This document shows positions 34,767 through 44,424 of a stretch of DNA of 64,000 nucleotides, piece by piece. The notes under the pieces were generated by a model. The model had not been told where the DNA came from. It saw nothing but the letters and a program-made list of their open reading frames with translations, and searched no databases. The stretch comes from Chryseolinea sp. H1M3-3 (GTDB taxonomy: Bacteria; Bacteroidota; Bacteroidia; Cytophagales; Cyclobacteriaceae): contig NZ_JARKMY010000001.1 in NCBI RefSeq assembly GCF_029360725.1, positions 1,302,001 to 1,366,000 of the forward strand, written 5' to 3'. A program made the translations under genes and the position numbers. Numbering within the stretch: position 1 is the first letter of the stretch; each line of letters opens with the position of its first letter.

Positions 34767-36938
34767 TTAGATATTCCACCAATAAGTAAACTTTACAACG
34801 AGTGCCCTATTCCTAATTCCGAAATGCTCCGGAAAATAATTGTCTGTGTAAACTATAAATAAGTCGGACGCGGGCTTATAGCGCCATTGTAATCTCGTAT
34901 TTAAATTTACATTGTCTTGTTGCTCGTTGTATTGAACAAACGCAGTAAAGAACAGCTTGTTTGTCATCGTTACATCAAGGCGAGGTCCTACCAACCAAAA
35001 AGTTTTGTTATTCCATGGATTTGGTAGCCGAATATCGTTGTAGTTAAAGTTGATGGCAAAGCTCAAATATGGTTGAAGACGATAACCTAGTTCGCCACTC
35101 AAATTTAAGCGGGTTCCGTTGGCATAATAGCCCCCATATCGAGTCAATAAAGAATACGTGAATAAACTCTGAGGTTTTGAATAGAATTCCGTTCCAAAAG
35201 AATTCCATCGATGTTCACTTCCTATTTCCAATGAGTCTAGTTTGGAATTAGTAGGATCAAAAGGTTGAAGCAAGTGTACAAAGTTGTGTGCTACCCATCC
35301 GGTGAAAATGCTTTGCTGTCTGAATGTAATGGTGTAAGATAAAAAGCTCTCATTATCTGTTTGTGAGAACGAATCGTTAAAGAAATATGTGGAGCTTACT
35401 TTTGGACCGTGACTTAAGACACTTTTACTTTTAGGAAAAAACAAATATGAGAGAACCGGATTTATCTTGACGTAATTTTTTCGCGGTACATATCCCACCT
35501 CTGCATTATAATTCTCTCCTACATATTCATGTTGCCAGCTAACGGTCAACCTTCTGCTTGCGTACTGCAAATTCGCGGCATGTGATAGCTCCTTGTCTCT
35601 CTTTTCAGGGTTAAAGGATTTTAAAAGCAATGCTTTTCCAGTCCATAAATTATTGGATGAAGCTAAATTGTATTCTAGACCTAAGTTTCTGTTGAATTTG
35701 GAATAGACGGGTAAGGAAGGATTATCACTGGGTGTGTAGTTCATAGATTCTTTGTCGATGAAAATTACACCGACGTTGGATCGTGAAAAAATTCTTCGTT
35801 GAAGTGCCACCACAGCGAAGTTTTGTCGGGGTAGATAATCCTTTGAAACTTTATCTGTTTGCATATTCATCGCGCCGATTCTCCAATTTTTATCAAGCTT
35901 TCCGCTAAACCGAATTCCATATTCAATGGGCGTTCCTAAACCGATTCGCCGGGAAAAAAAAGGACGGATATTCGCGTAACCAAAATTTGCAAATAGATCT
36001 CCATTCTCTAAAAAAAATTGTCGGCGTTCTGGAAAAAATAATTCAAAGCGATCAAGATTGGTTACCTGTCGATCAACTTCAACTTGTGAAAAATCAGGGT
36101 TGAAGGTGAGGTCCAGGTTTAATGAAGAGCTAACAGCAACTTTTGCATCAAAGCCAATTTCTTTTCTATAAGATGTTGATGTACGTGCCTCATGATTTTT
36201 TGAGGCGCCACCTAGCACGTACGGAATAATAGAAATGTTTAAACCGGCCTGCGGTGGTGGTTGATCCCACACTAAAGTACCAGTGTACGCTAGGGATGCC
36301 GTTGGAAATTGCCGTGGTACTGGTGCCCAACTTGACTTCTCAGTAGTTTTCAAATCCAGTCTGCTAAAATTTATTCCCCACTTAGTAATACCTTTTTTGT
36401 AGCGAATACTTTTGAATGGAATTGCCGCCTCAAATACCCATTTGTCGTCATCTTTTTTGACTGCCGATGTCCATTTGTTATCCCAACTTAAATCCACTTT
36501 TCCACCTTCGTACATTAATCCGTCCCATTGAGCGCCAGCAGCGTTTGCGCCAAAAGAAAAACCATTTGTTTGGTCATCAAAAGTATCCATGAACAACAAA
36601 AAATTATCATTCTTGCCGAAAGCAAAGTCTCTCCTCAGTGATTCTACAAAATATCTTCCCGGTAAAAGATGGAAACATGTAGCGAGTATGTATAAGTTTT
36701 GAGTATCATAAGTCATTCTTACTTCGGTCATCACTTTAGCCATGCTTGTATCCATCGGAAGCACCATATAAAAATTAGTGGCAATAGCAGCTTGATGCCA
36801 GGAATCCTCATTCATAATTCCATCAATTTCTATGGGGGAAGTCGACGCCTTTATGAAGAGTTGAAAACCTTCATTTTTTTTCTGACCAGTAGCCCTTAGA
36901 AAGAAGATCGAAAGCAGGCAAATAAGGATAATTCGCAT
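34767..36938 (-). CDS. outer-membrane protein with N-terminal CBM9-like domain and DUF5916 barrel
   Basis: 723 residues. A signal peptide (MRIILICLLSIFFLRATG) is followed by a CBM9-like domain at about 27-230 (IEIDGIMNEDSWHQAAIATN, TYDTQNLYILATCF, FSFGANAAGAQWDGLMYEGG, WVFEAAIPFKSIRY). The rest is a DUF5916 beta-barrel starting SLNLDLTFNPDFSQVEVDRQ with FELFFPERRQFFLENGDLF. Strands such as FNYNDIRLPNPWNN continue to the C-terminal aromatic FTYWWNI, typical of an outer-membrane barrel. Function is unknown despite the carbohydrate-binding name. It is divergent from the marR operon. Confidence 0.87.
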   Translation of the reverse strand: MRIILICLLSIFFLRATGQKKNEGFQLFIKASTSPIEIDGIMNEDSWHQAAIATNFYMVLPMDTSMAKVMTEVRMTYDTQNLYILATCFHLLPGRYFVESLRRDFAFGKNDNFLLFMDTFDDQTNGFSFGANAAGAQWDGLMYEGGKVDLSWDNKWTSAVKKDDDKWVFEAAIPFKSIRYKKGITKWGINFSRLDLKTTEKSSWAPVPRQFPTASLAYTGTLVWDQPPPQAGLNISIIPYVLGGASKNHEARTSTSYRKEIGFDAKVAVSSSLNLDLTFNPDFSQVEVDRQVTNLDRFELFFPERRQFFLENGDLFANFGYANIRPFFSRRIGLGTPIEYGIRFSGKLDKNWRIGAMNMQTDKVSKDYLPRQNFAVVALQRRIFSRSNVGVIFIDKESMNYTPSDNPSLPVYSKFNRNLGLEYNLASSNNLWTGKALLLKSFNPEKRDKELSHAANLQYASRRLTVSWQHEYVGENYNAEVGYVPRKNYVKINPVLSYLFFPKSKSVLSHGPKVSSTYFFNDSFSQTDNESFLSYTITFRQQSIFTGWVAHNFVHLLQPFDPTNSKLDSLEIGSEHRWNSFGTEFYSKPQSLFTYSLLTRYGGYYANGTRLNLSGELGYRLQPYLSFAINFNYNDIRLPNPWNNKTFWLVGPRLDVTMTNKLFFTAFVQYNEQQDNVNLNTRLQWRYKPASDLFIVYTDNYFPEHFGIRNRALVVKFTYWWNI

Positions 36939-37150
36939 AGTCGAGTTTGAAACCGAAAATTAGGAAACATTTAGGACGACAATTTAAAGCGATTAGATTT
37001 TAACTAACCTGGAAATTACTTGCCCGGTCAATAGACGCAGAACTTTACATGTCCGCCCGGAATAAGGTCAGCTTGCGATTGCTTTCATATTCTCCTCCGT
37101 TAGGGGACATCGATTTGAACTAAAAAAATGACTATGAAATATTCTTTTCA

Positions 37151-37168
37151 TAGTATGCATGCATACTA
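37151..37168. promoter_or_regulatory. perfect 18-bp palindrome, candidate MarR operator
   Basis: TAGTATGCATGCATACTA is an exact inverted repeat, 24 bp before the marR start and 8 bp before a TACCTTCG element that is one mismatch from the -7 consensus TAnnTTTG. Position and symmetry fit a dimeric MarR-family repressor binding its own promoter. Confidence 0.65.
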
Positions 37169-37192
37169 AAATTTACTACCTTCGCCCTACCT

Positions 37193-37648
37193 ATGCGAAG
37201 AGAAGAGACCGTAGACCATACCATTAAGTCCGCATGGCATGCAATTTCTCGTATGTATAACCAACAGGCAAGCAAATACGATGTAACAACCTCTATCGGA
37301 TTTGTACTGTTGAATATACATTCGGAAGAAGGTACCCCTGCAACAAAAATAGCTCCGCTGATGGGACTTGAGGCCAGAAGCCTTACGCGAATGTTGAAAA
37401 CCATGGAAGAGAAAAAACTCATATTCCGTCTTCCTGATCCAATTGATAAACGTTCAGTAAGAATTTACCTCACCGAACTTGGGAAAAGAAAAAAAGACCT
37501 GTCGAGAGCGTCCGTTTTGTTGTTTAACAATAGGGTTAGAGAAATTGTACCAGAAAAGAAATTGAATATCTTTTTCGAGGTGATAAATGAGATCACCCAA
37601 CTCGCGACAAATGAAAAATTTGATCCTTCTATGTTCAAAACAAAGTAA
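37193..37648 (+). CDS. MarR-family transcriptional regulator
   Basis: 151 residues, normal for MarR. The winged helix contains EEGTPATKIAPLMGLEARSL and TRMLKTMEEKKLIFRLPDPI, then the wing DKRSVRIYLTELGKRK. It acts as a dimer. It is the first gene of a run with three beta-oxidation genes and lies 18 bp ahead of them, so regulation of fatty acid degradation is likely; an acyl-CoA or fatty acid as ligand is inference. Confidence 0.93.
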   Translation: MRREETVDHTIKSAWHAISRMYNQQASKYDVTTSIGFVLLNIHSEEGTPATKIAPLMGLEARSLTRMLKTMEEKKLIFRLPDPIDKRSVRIYLTELGKRKKDLSRASVLLFNNRVREIVPEKKLNIFFEVINEITQLATNEKFDPSMFKTK

Positions 37649-37666
37649 CGCTGTTGAAAAATTATC

Positions 37667-40066
37667 ATGAAACGTTCTATCCGTAAAGTTGCTGTTCTTG
37701 GTTCCGGCGTAATGGGTTCGGCGATAGCCTGTCATTTTGCTAATGTAGGATGTCAAGTATTATTGTTGGACATAGCGCCACGGGAGTTAACTGACGAAGA
37801 AAAGTCGAAAGGCCTCACCCTCGATAATAAAGTTGTGAAAAATAGAATTGTCCAGGGTTCTTTTGATAGATCCATCAAATCGAATCCCGCACCGTTGTAT
37901 AGCAAAAAATTCGCATCAAGAATTTCCCTGGGTAATTTTGCGGATGATATGAGTCGAATCAAAGATTATGATTGGACAATTGAGGTTGTGGTGGAAAATT
38001 TAGAAATAAAGAAGAAAGTTTACGAAGAAGTTGAAAAATATCGAAGGGCCGGCACGCTGATAACTTCAAACACTTCGGGAATTCCTATCCATTTAATGAC
38101 CGAAGGTAGAAGTGATGATTTTAAAAAACATTTTTGCGGCACGCATTTTTTTAATCCACCGCGCTATTTGCGCTTGCTGGAAATTATACCCACCGCTTTT
38201 ACCGACCCAGAGGTCACAAAGTTTTTAATGTACTATGGTGATTTGCATTTAGGTAAGACAACGGTCTTGTGTAAAGATACCCCAGCCTTTATAGCAAATA
38301 GGATTGGTGTTTACAGCATCATGAAAGTTCTTGATTCAATGCAGAAGTTTGATCTGAATGTTGATGAAGTTGATAAACTTACTGGTCCGGTGATTGGAAG
38401 ACCAAAGTCAGCTACATTTAGAACAACCGATTTGGTCGGACTCGACACCATGGTTAAGGTCTCCTCAAATTTACACCAAGCCTTATCAAAGGATGAGGAA
38501 CGCGACAGGTTTGTTGTGCCTGAAGTCGTATTAAAAATGGAACAAAATAAATGGCTTGGCGATAAAACAGGACAAGGATTTTACAAAAAGAGTAAGAATG
38601 CAAACGGAGAAACGGAAATATTAACATTAGATCTTAAAACGTTGCAGTACGGCCCTAAAGCCAAAGCCAAATTTGTAACGCTCGAAGGGACAAAAACTAT
38701 TGACAGTTTAAAGCAGAGGCTTCCAATGCTCTTGGCAGGGAACGATAAGGCAGGTGAATTTTATCGTGATTCTTTTTACTCGGTTTTCAGCTATGTGTCA
38801 AATAGAATTCCTGAAATCGCAGATGAGCTTTATAAGATTGATGATGCTGTCTGCGCTGGCTTTGGATGGGAATTAGGTCCCTTTGAAACTTGGGATGTCG
38901 TCGGCGTAGAGAAAAGTCTTGCAATCATGGAAGGGTCAGGAAAGCGAGCTAATGATTGGGTGTATGAAATGTTGGCATCCGGTCACAAATCCTTTTACGT
39001 CATAGAGAATGGTCAGCGCAAATATTATGATATCGCCTCGAAGTCATATAAAATAATTCCCGGGAAAGAGGAATTCATCATTCTTGAAAATTTGGTTGAC
39101 CAAATCATTTGGAAAAATGCCGAATCAAAGATCACCCACCTGGGAGATGGCATTTTGAACTTTGCCTGGCACAATAAAGGTTTTGTCTTGGGCAGTCCTG
39201 TTTTTGATGGACTAAAAAAGGCCATAGAAATCGCTGAGAAGGATTATACAGGGCTCGTAATAGGACATCAAGGCGCTGATTTTTCTTTAGGTGCTAACCT
39301 TGGGTTGGTATTCATGTATGCGATAGAGCAAGAGTATGACGAGATTGATTTTATGGTGCGCCAGTTTCAAAATGCTGTCATGCGAATTCGATATTCTTCT
39401 ATACCTGTTGCGGTATGTCCCCAGGGCAGAACTTTAGGGGGTGGCTGCGAGATGACCATGCATTCAGATATCGTTCAAGCGGCTGCGGAAACATATATTG
39501 GTCTGGTTGAAGTAGGTGTAGGGCTGATACCCGCCGGCGGAGGAACGAAGGAATTTACAAAGCGTGTTAGTGATTCTTTGGAAGAAGGTGACGTTGAATT
39601 AAATGCCCTTCAAAATGCTTTCATGAATATTGCCACTGCTAAGGTGGCTTTGTCTGCCGAGGAGGCCAGAGAAACGGGCGTTCTTCGAAAGAATGATCGG
39701 ATTTCCATTAACAAGGATCGGCAGTTGAAAGATGCCAAATCAGCAGTCCAGGAAATGGCAGAGGTTGGTTATACCATGCCCATGCAGGCTAAAAATATCA
39801 GGGTACAGGGGAGATCAGGTTTAGCGCTGTTCACGGCTGGGATATACGGCATGCGAATGGGCAATTTCATATCTGACCATGATCAAAAAATTGCTTTGAA
39901 AATAGCCAACGTTATGTGCGGAGGCGATCTCACTTCCCCTCAAGAAGTAAGTGAACAATATCTTTTGGACCTTGAACGCGAGGCGTTTGTTTCGTTGACT
40001 GGTGAAAAGAAAACCTTAGAAAGAATAAAATCAATATTGACAGGTGGTAAACCTTTAAGAAATTAA
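37667..40066 (+). CDS. 3-hydroxyacyl-CoA dehydrogenase/enoyl-CoA hydratase fusion
   Basis: 799 residues. The order is dehydrogenase first, then hydratase, the opposite of E. coli FadB. The NAD-binding fold is at the N-terminus (VAVLGSGVMGSAIACHFANV) with CGTHFFNPPRYLRLLEII and CKDTPAFIANRIG. The crotonase part, near residues 500-680, carries GANLGL and GGGCEMTMHSDIV and YIGLVEVGVGLIPAGGGT, with both catalytic Glu present. It hydrates trans-2-enoyl-CoA and oxidises the L-3-hydroxy product in beta-oxidation. Two bp separate it from the thiolase gene. Confidence 0.95.
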   Translation: MKRSIRKVAVLGSGVMGSAIACHFANVGCQVLLLDIAPRELTDEEKSKGLTLDNKVVKNRIVQGSFDRSIKSNPAPLYSKKFASRISLGNFADDMSRIKDYDWTIEVVVENLEIKKKVYEEVEKYRRAGTLITSNTSGIPIHLMTEGRSDDFKKHFCGTHFFNPPRYLRLLEIIPTAFTDPEVTKFLMYYGDLHLGKTTVLCKDTPAFIANRIGVYSIMKVLDSMQKFDLNVDEVDKLTGPVIGRPKSATFRTTDLVGLDTMVKVSSNLHQALSKDEERDRFVVPEVVLKMEQNKWLGDKTGQGFYKKSKNANGETEILTLDLKTLQYGPKAKAKFVTLEGTKTIDSLKQRLPMLLAGNDKAGEFYRDSFYSVFSYVSNRIPEIADELYKIDDAVCAGFGWELGPFETWDVVGVEKSLAIMEGSGKRANDWVYEMLASGHKSFYVIENGQRKYYDIASKSYKIIPGKEEFIILENLVDQIIWKNAESKITHLGDGILNFAWHNKGFVLGSPVFDGLKKAIEIAEKDYTGLVIGHQGADFSLGANLGLVFMYAIEQEYDEIDFMVRQFQNAVMRIRYSSIPVAVCPQGRTLGGGCEMTMHSDIVQAAAETYIGLVEVGVGLIPAGGGTKEFTKRVSDSLEEGDVELNALQNAFMNIATAKVALSAEEARETGVLRKNDRISINKDRQLKDAKSAVQEMAEVGYTMPMQAKNIRVQGRSGLALFTAGIYGMRMGNFISDHDQKIALKIANVMCGGDLTSPQEVSEQYLLDLEREAFVSLTGEKKTLERIKSILTGGKPLRN

Positions 40067-40068
40067 TT

Positions 40069-41244
40069 ATGGATGCATATGTGGTAGCTGCAAAGAGAAC
40101 TGCAAATACTCGGGCAAAGAGAGGGGGATTTCGTTTTAGCCGTCCAGATGATTTTGCAACTGAAATAATAAAAGCTTTAGTACAATCCATTCCTGGATTA
40201 GAAAATAAGATGGTTGACGATCTTATAGTCGGCAATGCCGTGCAAGAAGCTGAGCAAGGGATGCAAATGGGAAGAATGATTGCTCTTACCGCGTTGGGGA
40301 TGGAAAATGCTGGTATGGTAATAAACCGGTACTGTGGTTCTGGCATTGAAGCGATTCATTTAGCCTCAGCTAAAATAAACGCAGGCATGGCTGACTGCAT
40401 TATTGCCGGAGGCACTGAATCCATGTCGCTGGTGCCGGTCATGGGTTGGAAAACAGCCCTTAATTACAAGATCGCCAAGGAAAATCCATCCTATTACACA
40501 AGCATGGGCCTTACCGCTGAGGAGGTAGCCAAGCAATTTAAGATATCGCGAGATGATCAGGATAAGTTTGCGTACGAGTCACACATGAAGGCAATCAAAG
40601 CCCAACAGGAAGGAATATTTAGAGATGAGATTCACCCCATTACAGTGCAGGAAGTGTATGTGGACGATGCAGGAAAAAAGAAGTCGCGTGAGTTTGTTGT
40701 TGATACCGACGAAGGACCTAGGCCTGATACAAATTTAGAAGCTCTTTCAAAATTAAAACCTGTTTTTGCCATGGGCGGAACTGTAACGGCTGGTAATTCA
40801 TCGCCAACTACAGATGGAGCGGCGTTTGCAGTTGTTATGTCTGAACGGCTGATCAAGCAGCTTAACATTCAACCAATTGCCAGAATGGTTAGCTATGCCG
40901 TTGCAGGCGTGGATCCTAAAATTATGGGTATCGGTCCGGTAGCTGCAGTCCCGAAGGCATTGCACCGTGCAGGCATGAAGCTGGGCGATATCCATCGCAT
41001 TGAATTAAATGAAGCTTTTGCCGCACAGTCGTTGGCAGTAGTGCGTGAACTAAATATTGATCCGACAAAGCTGAATGTTAATGGAGGAGCAATTGCCATT
41101 GGTCACCCTCTCGGAAGTTCAGGCGCGCGCTTATCCCTTACGTTGTTTAATGAGTTGAGGCGAAGTAAAAGCAAATATGGAATGGTTACAGCTTGTGTTG
41201 GTGGCGGCCAAGGCGTCGCGGGAATTTACGAGTTGCTGAATTAG
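40069..41244 (+). CDS. fadA: acetyl-CoA C-acyltransferase (3-ketoacyl-CoA thiolase)
   Basis: 391 residues, typical thiolase. It cleaves 3-ketoacyl-CoA to acetyl-CoA and a shortened acyl-CoA. The nucleophile Cys89 is in NRYCGSGIEAIH, His346 in IAIGHPLGSSGARL, and Cys376 in TACVGGGQG; the NEAFAAQS motif is present. It follows the dehydrogenase/hydratase by 2 bp and precedes the acyl-CoA dehydrogenase by 50 bp, in the order of the pathway operon. Whether the preferred chain length is short or long cannot be told. Confidence 0.94.
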   Translation: MDAYVVAAKRTANTRAKRGGFRFSRPDDFATEIIKALVQSIPGLENKMVDDLIVGNAVQEAEQGMQMGRMIALTALGMENAGMVINRYCGSGIEAIHLASAKINAGMADCIIAGGTESMSLVPVMGWKTALNYKIAKENPSYYTSMGLTAEEVAKQFKISRDDQDKFAYESHMKAIKAQQEGIFRDEIHPITVQEVYVDDAGKKKSREFVVDTDEGPRPDTNLEALSKLKPVFAMGGTVTAGNSSPTTDGAAFAVVMSERLIKQLNIQPIARMVSYAVAGVDPKIMGIGPVAAVPKALHRAGMKLGDIHRIELNEAFAAQSLAVVRELNIDPTKLNVNGGAIAIGHPLGSSGARLSLTLFNELRRSKSKYGMVTACVGGGQGVAGIYELLN

Positions 41245-41294
41245 CGGTGATCATTTTCATTTAGTTTATCCTTGATGCATCTTAAGATAAAATT

Positions 41295-43094
41295 ATGAGC
41301 AAAGTCGAAAACAAAAGGGCAATCAAAGGCGGTGAATTTCTGATCCGTGAAACACAGGCGCACGAAATTTTCATTCCTGAAGAATTTAATGATGAACAGA
41401 AAATGATTCGCCAGCAGTGTAAAGATTTTTTAGAAAAAGAAGTCTTTAATAAACTGGATGAAATAGATTCTATGAAGGATCCGAAATTGATGCCTTCATT
41501 ATTGGATAAGGCGGGTGAATTAGGATTATTAGGTACTTCGGTACCGACGGAATACGGAGGTTTCGGGATGGACTTTAATACTACGATGCTTGTTGCGGAA
41601 GTCATCGGTGGCGGCCATTCATTAGCAGTAGCCTTATCAGCCCACACCGGTATAGGGACTTTGCCGATTGTTTATTACGGAAATGAGGCACAAAAGAAGA
41701 AATACCTGCCCAAACTTGCAACAGGTGAATGGAAAGCAGCCTATTGCCTAACAGAACCAGATTCGGGATCTGATGCTAATTCAGGTAAAACCAAGGCAAC
41801 CCCATCTTCAGACGGCAAACATTATCTTATCAGTGGGCAAAAAATGTGGATCACGAACGGAGGTTTTGCCGATGTGTTCATTGTTTTTGCAAAAATAGAA
41901 AACGATAAAAACTTGAGTGCCTTCATTGTAGAGAAAACGTTTGGCGGGATAACAATGAATGAAGAAGAGCATAAAATGGGTATAAAAGGCTCTTCTACAC
42001 GACAAATCTTTTTTAATGATTGTAAAGTACCCGTTGAAAATCTTTTATCGGATCGTGAGAATGGTTTTAAGATCGCAGTTAACATTCTGAATGTTGGCCG
42101 GATAAAGCTTGGCGTTGCTGCAATTGGCGGTTGTAAACGAACCATATCGCTTGCAACTAACTATGCAAAAGAGCGGAAGCAGTTTGGTACATCTATCTCG
42201 AACTTTGGAGCGATTAAGCATAAGATTGCCGAAATGGTTTCAAAAGTATTTGCGTGCGAATCGGCATGTTACCGGGCTGGACAAAATATAGATGATGCTT
42301 ACAATGGCTTAGTTGCGAACGGCACTGATCCGGCGAAAGCAAAATTGAAGTCACTCGAAGATTTTGCTATTGAATGTGCAATACTAAAAGTGCACGGATC
42401 GGAAGTACTTGATTTTGTAGTTGATGAAGGTGTTCAGATCTACGGAGGTATGGGTTATTCAGCGGAGGGACCCATGGACCGAGCATATCGGGATGCACGG
42501 ATAAACAGAATCTTCGAAGGCACCAACGAAATTAACCGAATGCTTACGATAGACATGTTGGTTAAGCGTGCCATGAAAGGAACAATCGATCTGATGACGC
42601 CGGCTATGGCTGTTCAAAAAGAACTTTTGGAAATACCGGATTTTGGTTCAACGGAAGAGGAAGGAATATTTATCAGGGAAAAAAAGGTCCTGGCGAATTT
42701 GAAGAAGGCAGGTCTCATGGTGGCCGGCGCGGCGGTGCAGAAGTTCATGATGAAATTATCCGATGAACAGGAAGTATTGATGAATCTCGCTGATATTCTA
42801 ATAGAATGTTACGTAGCTGAATCTACTTTACTCCGGGTTGAAAAATTAATTCAAACGCAGGGCGAGCAGGCCGCGTCGATACAAAAAGAAATTGCGTTGA
42901 TCTATCTGCACTATGCAGTTGAAAAAGCGTCGTCTGCCGCAAAACACTCGATAGCTGCATTTGCGGAAGGAGATGAGTTACGACTGATGCTTTTAGGTCT
43001 TAAGAGGTTCACTAAAATTGATTCATATAATCTGAAAGAGGCACGAAGGAAAGTTGCCAATTATGTTATCGAAAAAGGAGAATATCCTTTTTAG
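41295..43094 (+). CDS. acyl-CoA dehydrogenase
   Basis: 599 residues, longer than the usual 380-400 because of a C-terminal helical extension of about 180 residues, as in VLCAD-type enzymes. FAD-dependent introduction of the 2,3 double bond into acyl-CoA. Motifs are AAYCLTEPDSGSDANSGKTK, MWITNGGFADVFIVFAKI, the helical domain and RIFEGTNEINRML, in which the Glu of EGTNE is the likely base. It is the last gene of the marR-led operon; a terminator-like hairpin follows. Confidence 0.95.
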   Translation: MSKVENKRAIKGGEFLIRETQAHEIFIPEEFNDEQKMIRQQCKDFLEKEVFNKLDEIDSMKDPKLMPSLLDKAGELGLLGTSVPTEYGGFGMDFNTTMLVAEVIGGGHSLAVALSAHTGIGTLPIVYYGNEAQKKKYLPKLATGEWKAAYCLTEPDSGSDANSGKTKATPSSDGKHYLISGQKMWITNGGFADVFIVFAKIENDKNLSAFIVEKTFGGITMNEEEHKMGIKGSSTRQIFFNDCKVPVENLLSDRENGFKIAVNILNVGRIKLGVAAIGGCKRTISLATNYAKERKQFGTSISNFGAIKHKIAEMVSKVFACESACYRAGQNIDDAYNGLVANGTDPAKAKLKSLEDFAIECAILKVHGSEVLDFVVDEGVQIYGGMGYSAEGPMDRAYRDARINRIFEGTNEINRMLTIDMLVKRAMKGTIDLMTPAMAVQKELLEIPDFGSTEEEGIFIREKKVLANLKKAGLMVAGAAVQKFMMKLSDEQEVLMNLADILIECYVAESTLLRVEKLIQTQGEQAASIQKEIALIYLHYAVEKASSAAKHSIAAFAEGDELRLMLLGLKRFTKIDSYNLKEARRKVANYVIEKGEYPF

Positions 43095-43121
43095 TAAAGA
43101 TGTTTATTAACCTAGACTGAG

Positions 43122-43154
43122 AAGGTCGGTTCTTTTTTAGGGCTGGCCTTTTTT
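43122..43154 (+). terminator. probable terminator of the beta-oxidation operon
   Basis: AAGGTCGG pairs with CTGGCCTT (two G-U pairs) across a 13-nt loop, followed by a T run. It lies 27 bp after the acyl-CoA dehydrogenase stop. Confidence 0.65.
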
Positions 43155-43286
43155 ATTGGAATTGTACGAATCTCTTCAATCGAATGTTCATTATTCGACA
43201 CTCATCAAATTAGAAAATGGTTTTTTACAGTCCAAATGGCATTTTTCCGAACTGCATGATTTTTGGGCGGGAGTTAAAAAAAAATT

Positions 43287-43571
43287 ATGCGATCTAAAAG
43301 TTCTACCCCTACCGTTCTAATTGTACTCATTCTAGTATTCACTTTTCCCCTTTGGATTGGAATTGCTGGCGGACTATTTGGGCTGGTCATGGGGTTATTT
43401 GGAGGAGTGATTGGCATTGTCGCTGGTTTTTTTGGAGCCATCGCCGGGATTTTCGGATGGCTTTTTAACTGGCACTGGCCACTCATAGGCTTTTTCCACT
43501 GGAATTTTTTTTGGGTTCTGGTGATCCTGTTGGGCGTCTTAATGATCAGCAGGTCTAAACGTCGGGTTTAA
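43287..43571 (+). CDS. small hydrophobic membrane protein, Gly/Phe-rich
   Basis: 94 residues. Nearly the whole protein is hydrophobic, with three likely helices: VLIVLILVFTFPLWIGIAGG, a Gly-rich middle (GLFGGVIGIVAGFFGAIAGI) and NFFWVLVILLGVLMI, ending SRSKRRV. It resembles small uncharacterised membrane proteins I have seen in Bacteroidota. I cannot name the family. It stands alone between a terminator and a convergent gene, with its own short leader. Confidence 0.7.
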   Translation: MRSKSSTPTVLIVLILVFTFPLWIGIAGGLFGLVMGLFGGVIGIVAGFFGAIAGIFGWLFNWHWPLIGFFHWNFFWVLVILLGVLMISRSKRRV

Positions 43572-43583
43572 CAATTCTAACGG

Positions 43584-43967
43584 TTAGGCTGTGGGATGTT
43601 TATTATATAAGTTATTATTCAGAAAGAACTTTGAATACATAGGGTACTTTTTAACTTCCCGCAATTCAGGTTTATACCTGTTTACAAACACAATTTTATA
43701 CTGAAATTCATAACCCTTTTCGACGCGGATATCTTTTTTAATCACGTACCATAATTTGTTCCAGGGATTCATGACCTTTACCTCCAAATGAAAGAGACCC
43801 GGCGTACTTCTTACTCTAAGAAAGTTTCCGGATTGTTTATTGAAGAGTTTTCCATTAACATAAACTTGCATGGTTGTACCCTTTTCAATTTGTACTGCGA
43901 TCCCGGAATCATACGCCAATAACTCAAAGCTTATTAAAAGCAAAGCTGCCGCCCCAAACATTTTCAT
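43584..43967 (-). CDS. secreted hypothetical protein
   Basis: 127 residues with a signal peptide (MKMFGAAALLLISFELLAYD). The mature part has a beta-rich region with IEKGTTMQVYVNGKLFNKQS and LFHLEVKVMNPWNKLWYVIK, then a basic tail with Asn-rich end KFFLNNNLYNKHPTA. The N-terminal half (signal, then a PEGA-like sheet) resembles the first half of DUF4476-type proteins, but I am not sure. No function can be assigned. It is convergent with the small membrane gene. Confidence 0.7.
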   Translation of the reverse strand: MKMFGAAALLLISFELLAYDSGIAVQIEKGTTMQVYVNGKLFNKQSGNFLRVRSTPGLFHLEVKVMNPWNKLWYVIKKDIRVEKGYEFQYKIVFVNRYKPELREVKKYPMYSKFFLNNNLYNKHPTA

Positions 43968-44096
43968 AGCTCAATTGTTTTAAGCTATTTAATGCAACCT
44001 CCGTGCCATCGTTTTTGCTATTTTAAACAACAAAATACGTATTCATTACATCACTAATGGGAGTTCTGAGCTGATCTCTCACAAAACAAAAAAGTT

Positions 44097-44414
44097 ATGG
44101 CTTGGATATATTTGATCAGTGCTGGTCTCTTTGAAGTTGCGTTTACAACGTGCTTAAAACTCTCCAATAACTTCACACATCGTTGGTGGTCGCTTGGATT
44201 TTTTGTTAGTATAACACTAAGTTTTTACTTGTTAAACAAAGCGATTCAAACCATCCCGATAGGCACAGGTTATGCTGTGTGGACAGGAATAGGGGCCGTA
44301 GGAACCACGATCGTGGGAATTTTTCTTTTTCAAGAACCCGCTTTTTTTTGGAGGGTATTTTTTATTACACTTCTTATAAGCTCAATTATTGGGTTGAAGG
44401 TTGTCTCAAGTTAA
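44097..44414 (+). CDS. small multidrug resistance (SMR) family transporter, SugE/Gdx-like
   Basis: 105 residues, the SMR length. Four hydrophobic helices are seen. The essential Glu is E13 in SAGLFEVAFTTCLKLS. GTGYAVWTGIGAVGT at about residues 58-72 is the SugE/Gdx-type stretch, so guanidinium or quaternary ammonium export is more likely than broad EmrE-type drug export. Only one copy is present, as in homodimeric members. The next gene is convergent. Confidence 0.88.
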   Translation: MAWIYLISAGLFEVAFTTCLKLSNNFTHRWWSLGFFVSITLSFYLLNKAIQTIPIGTGYAVWTGIGAVGTTIVGIFLFQEPAFFWRVFFITLLISSIIGLKVVSS

Positions 44415-44424
44415 TCGGCCTTAT

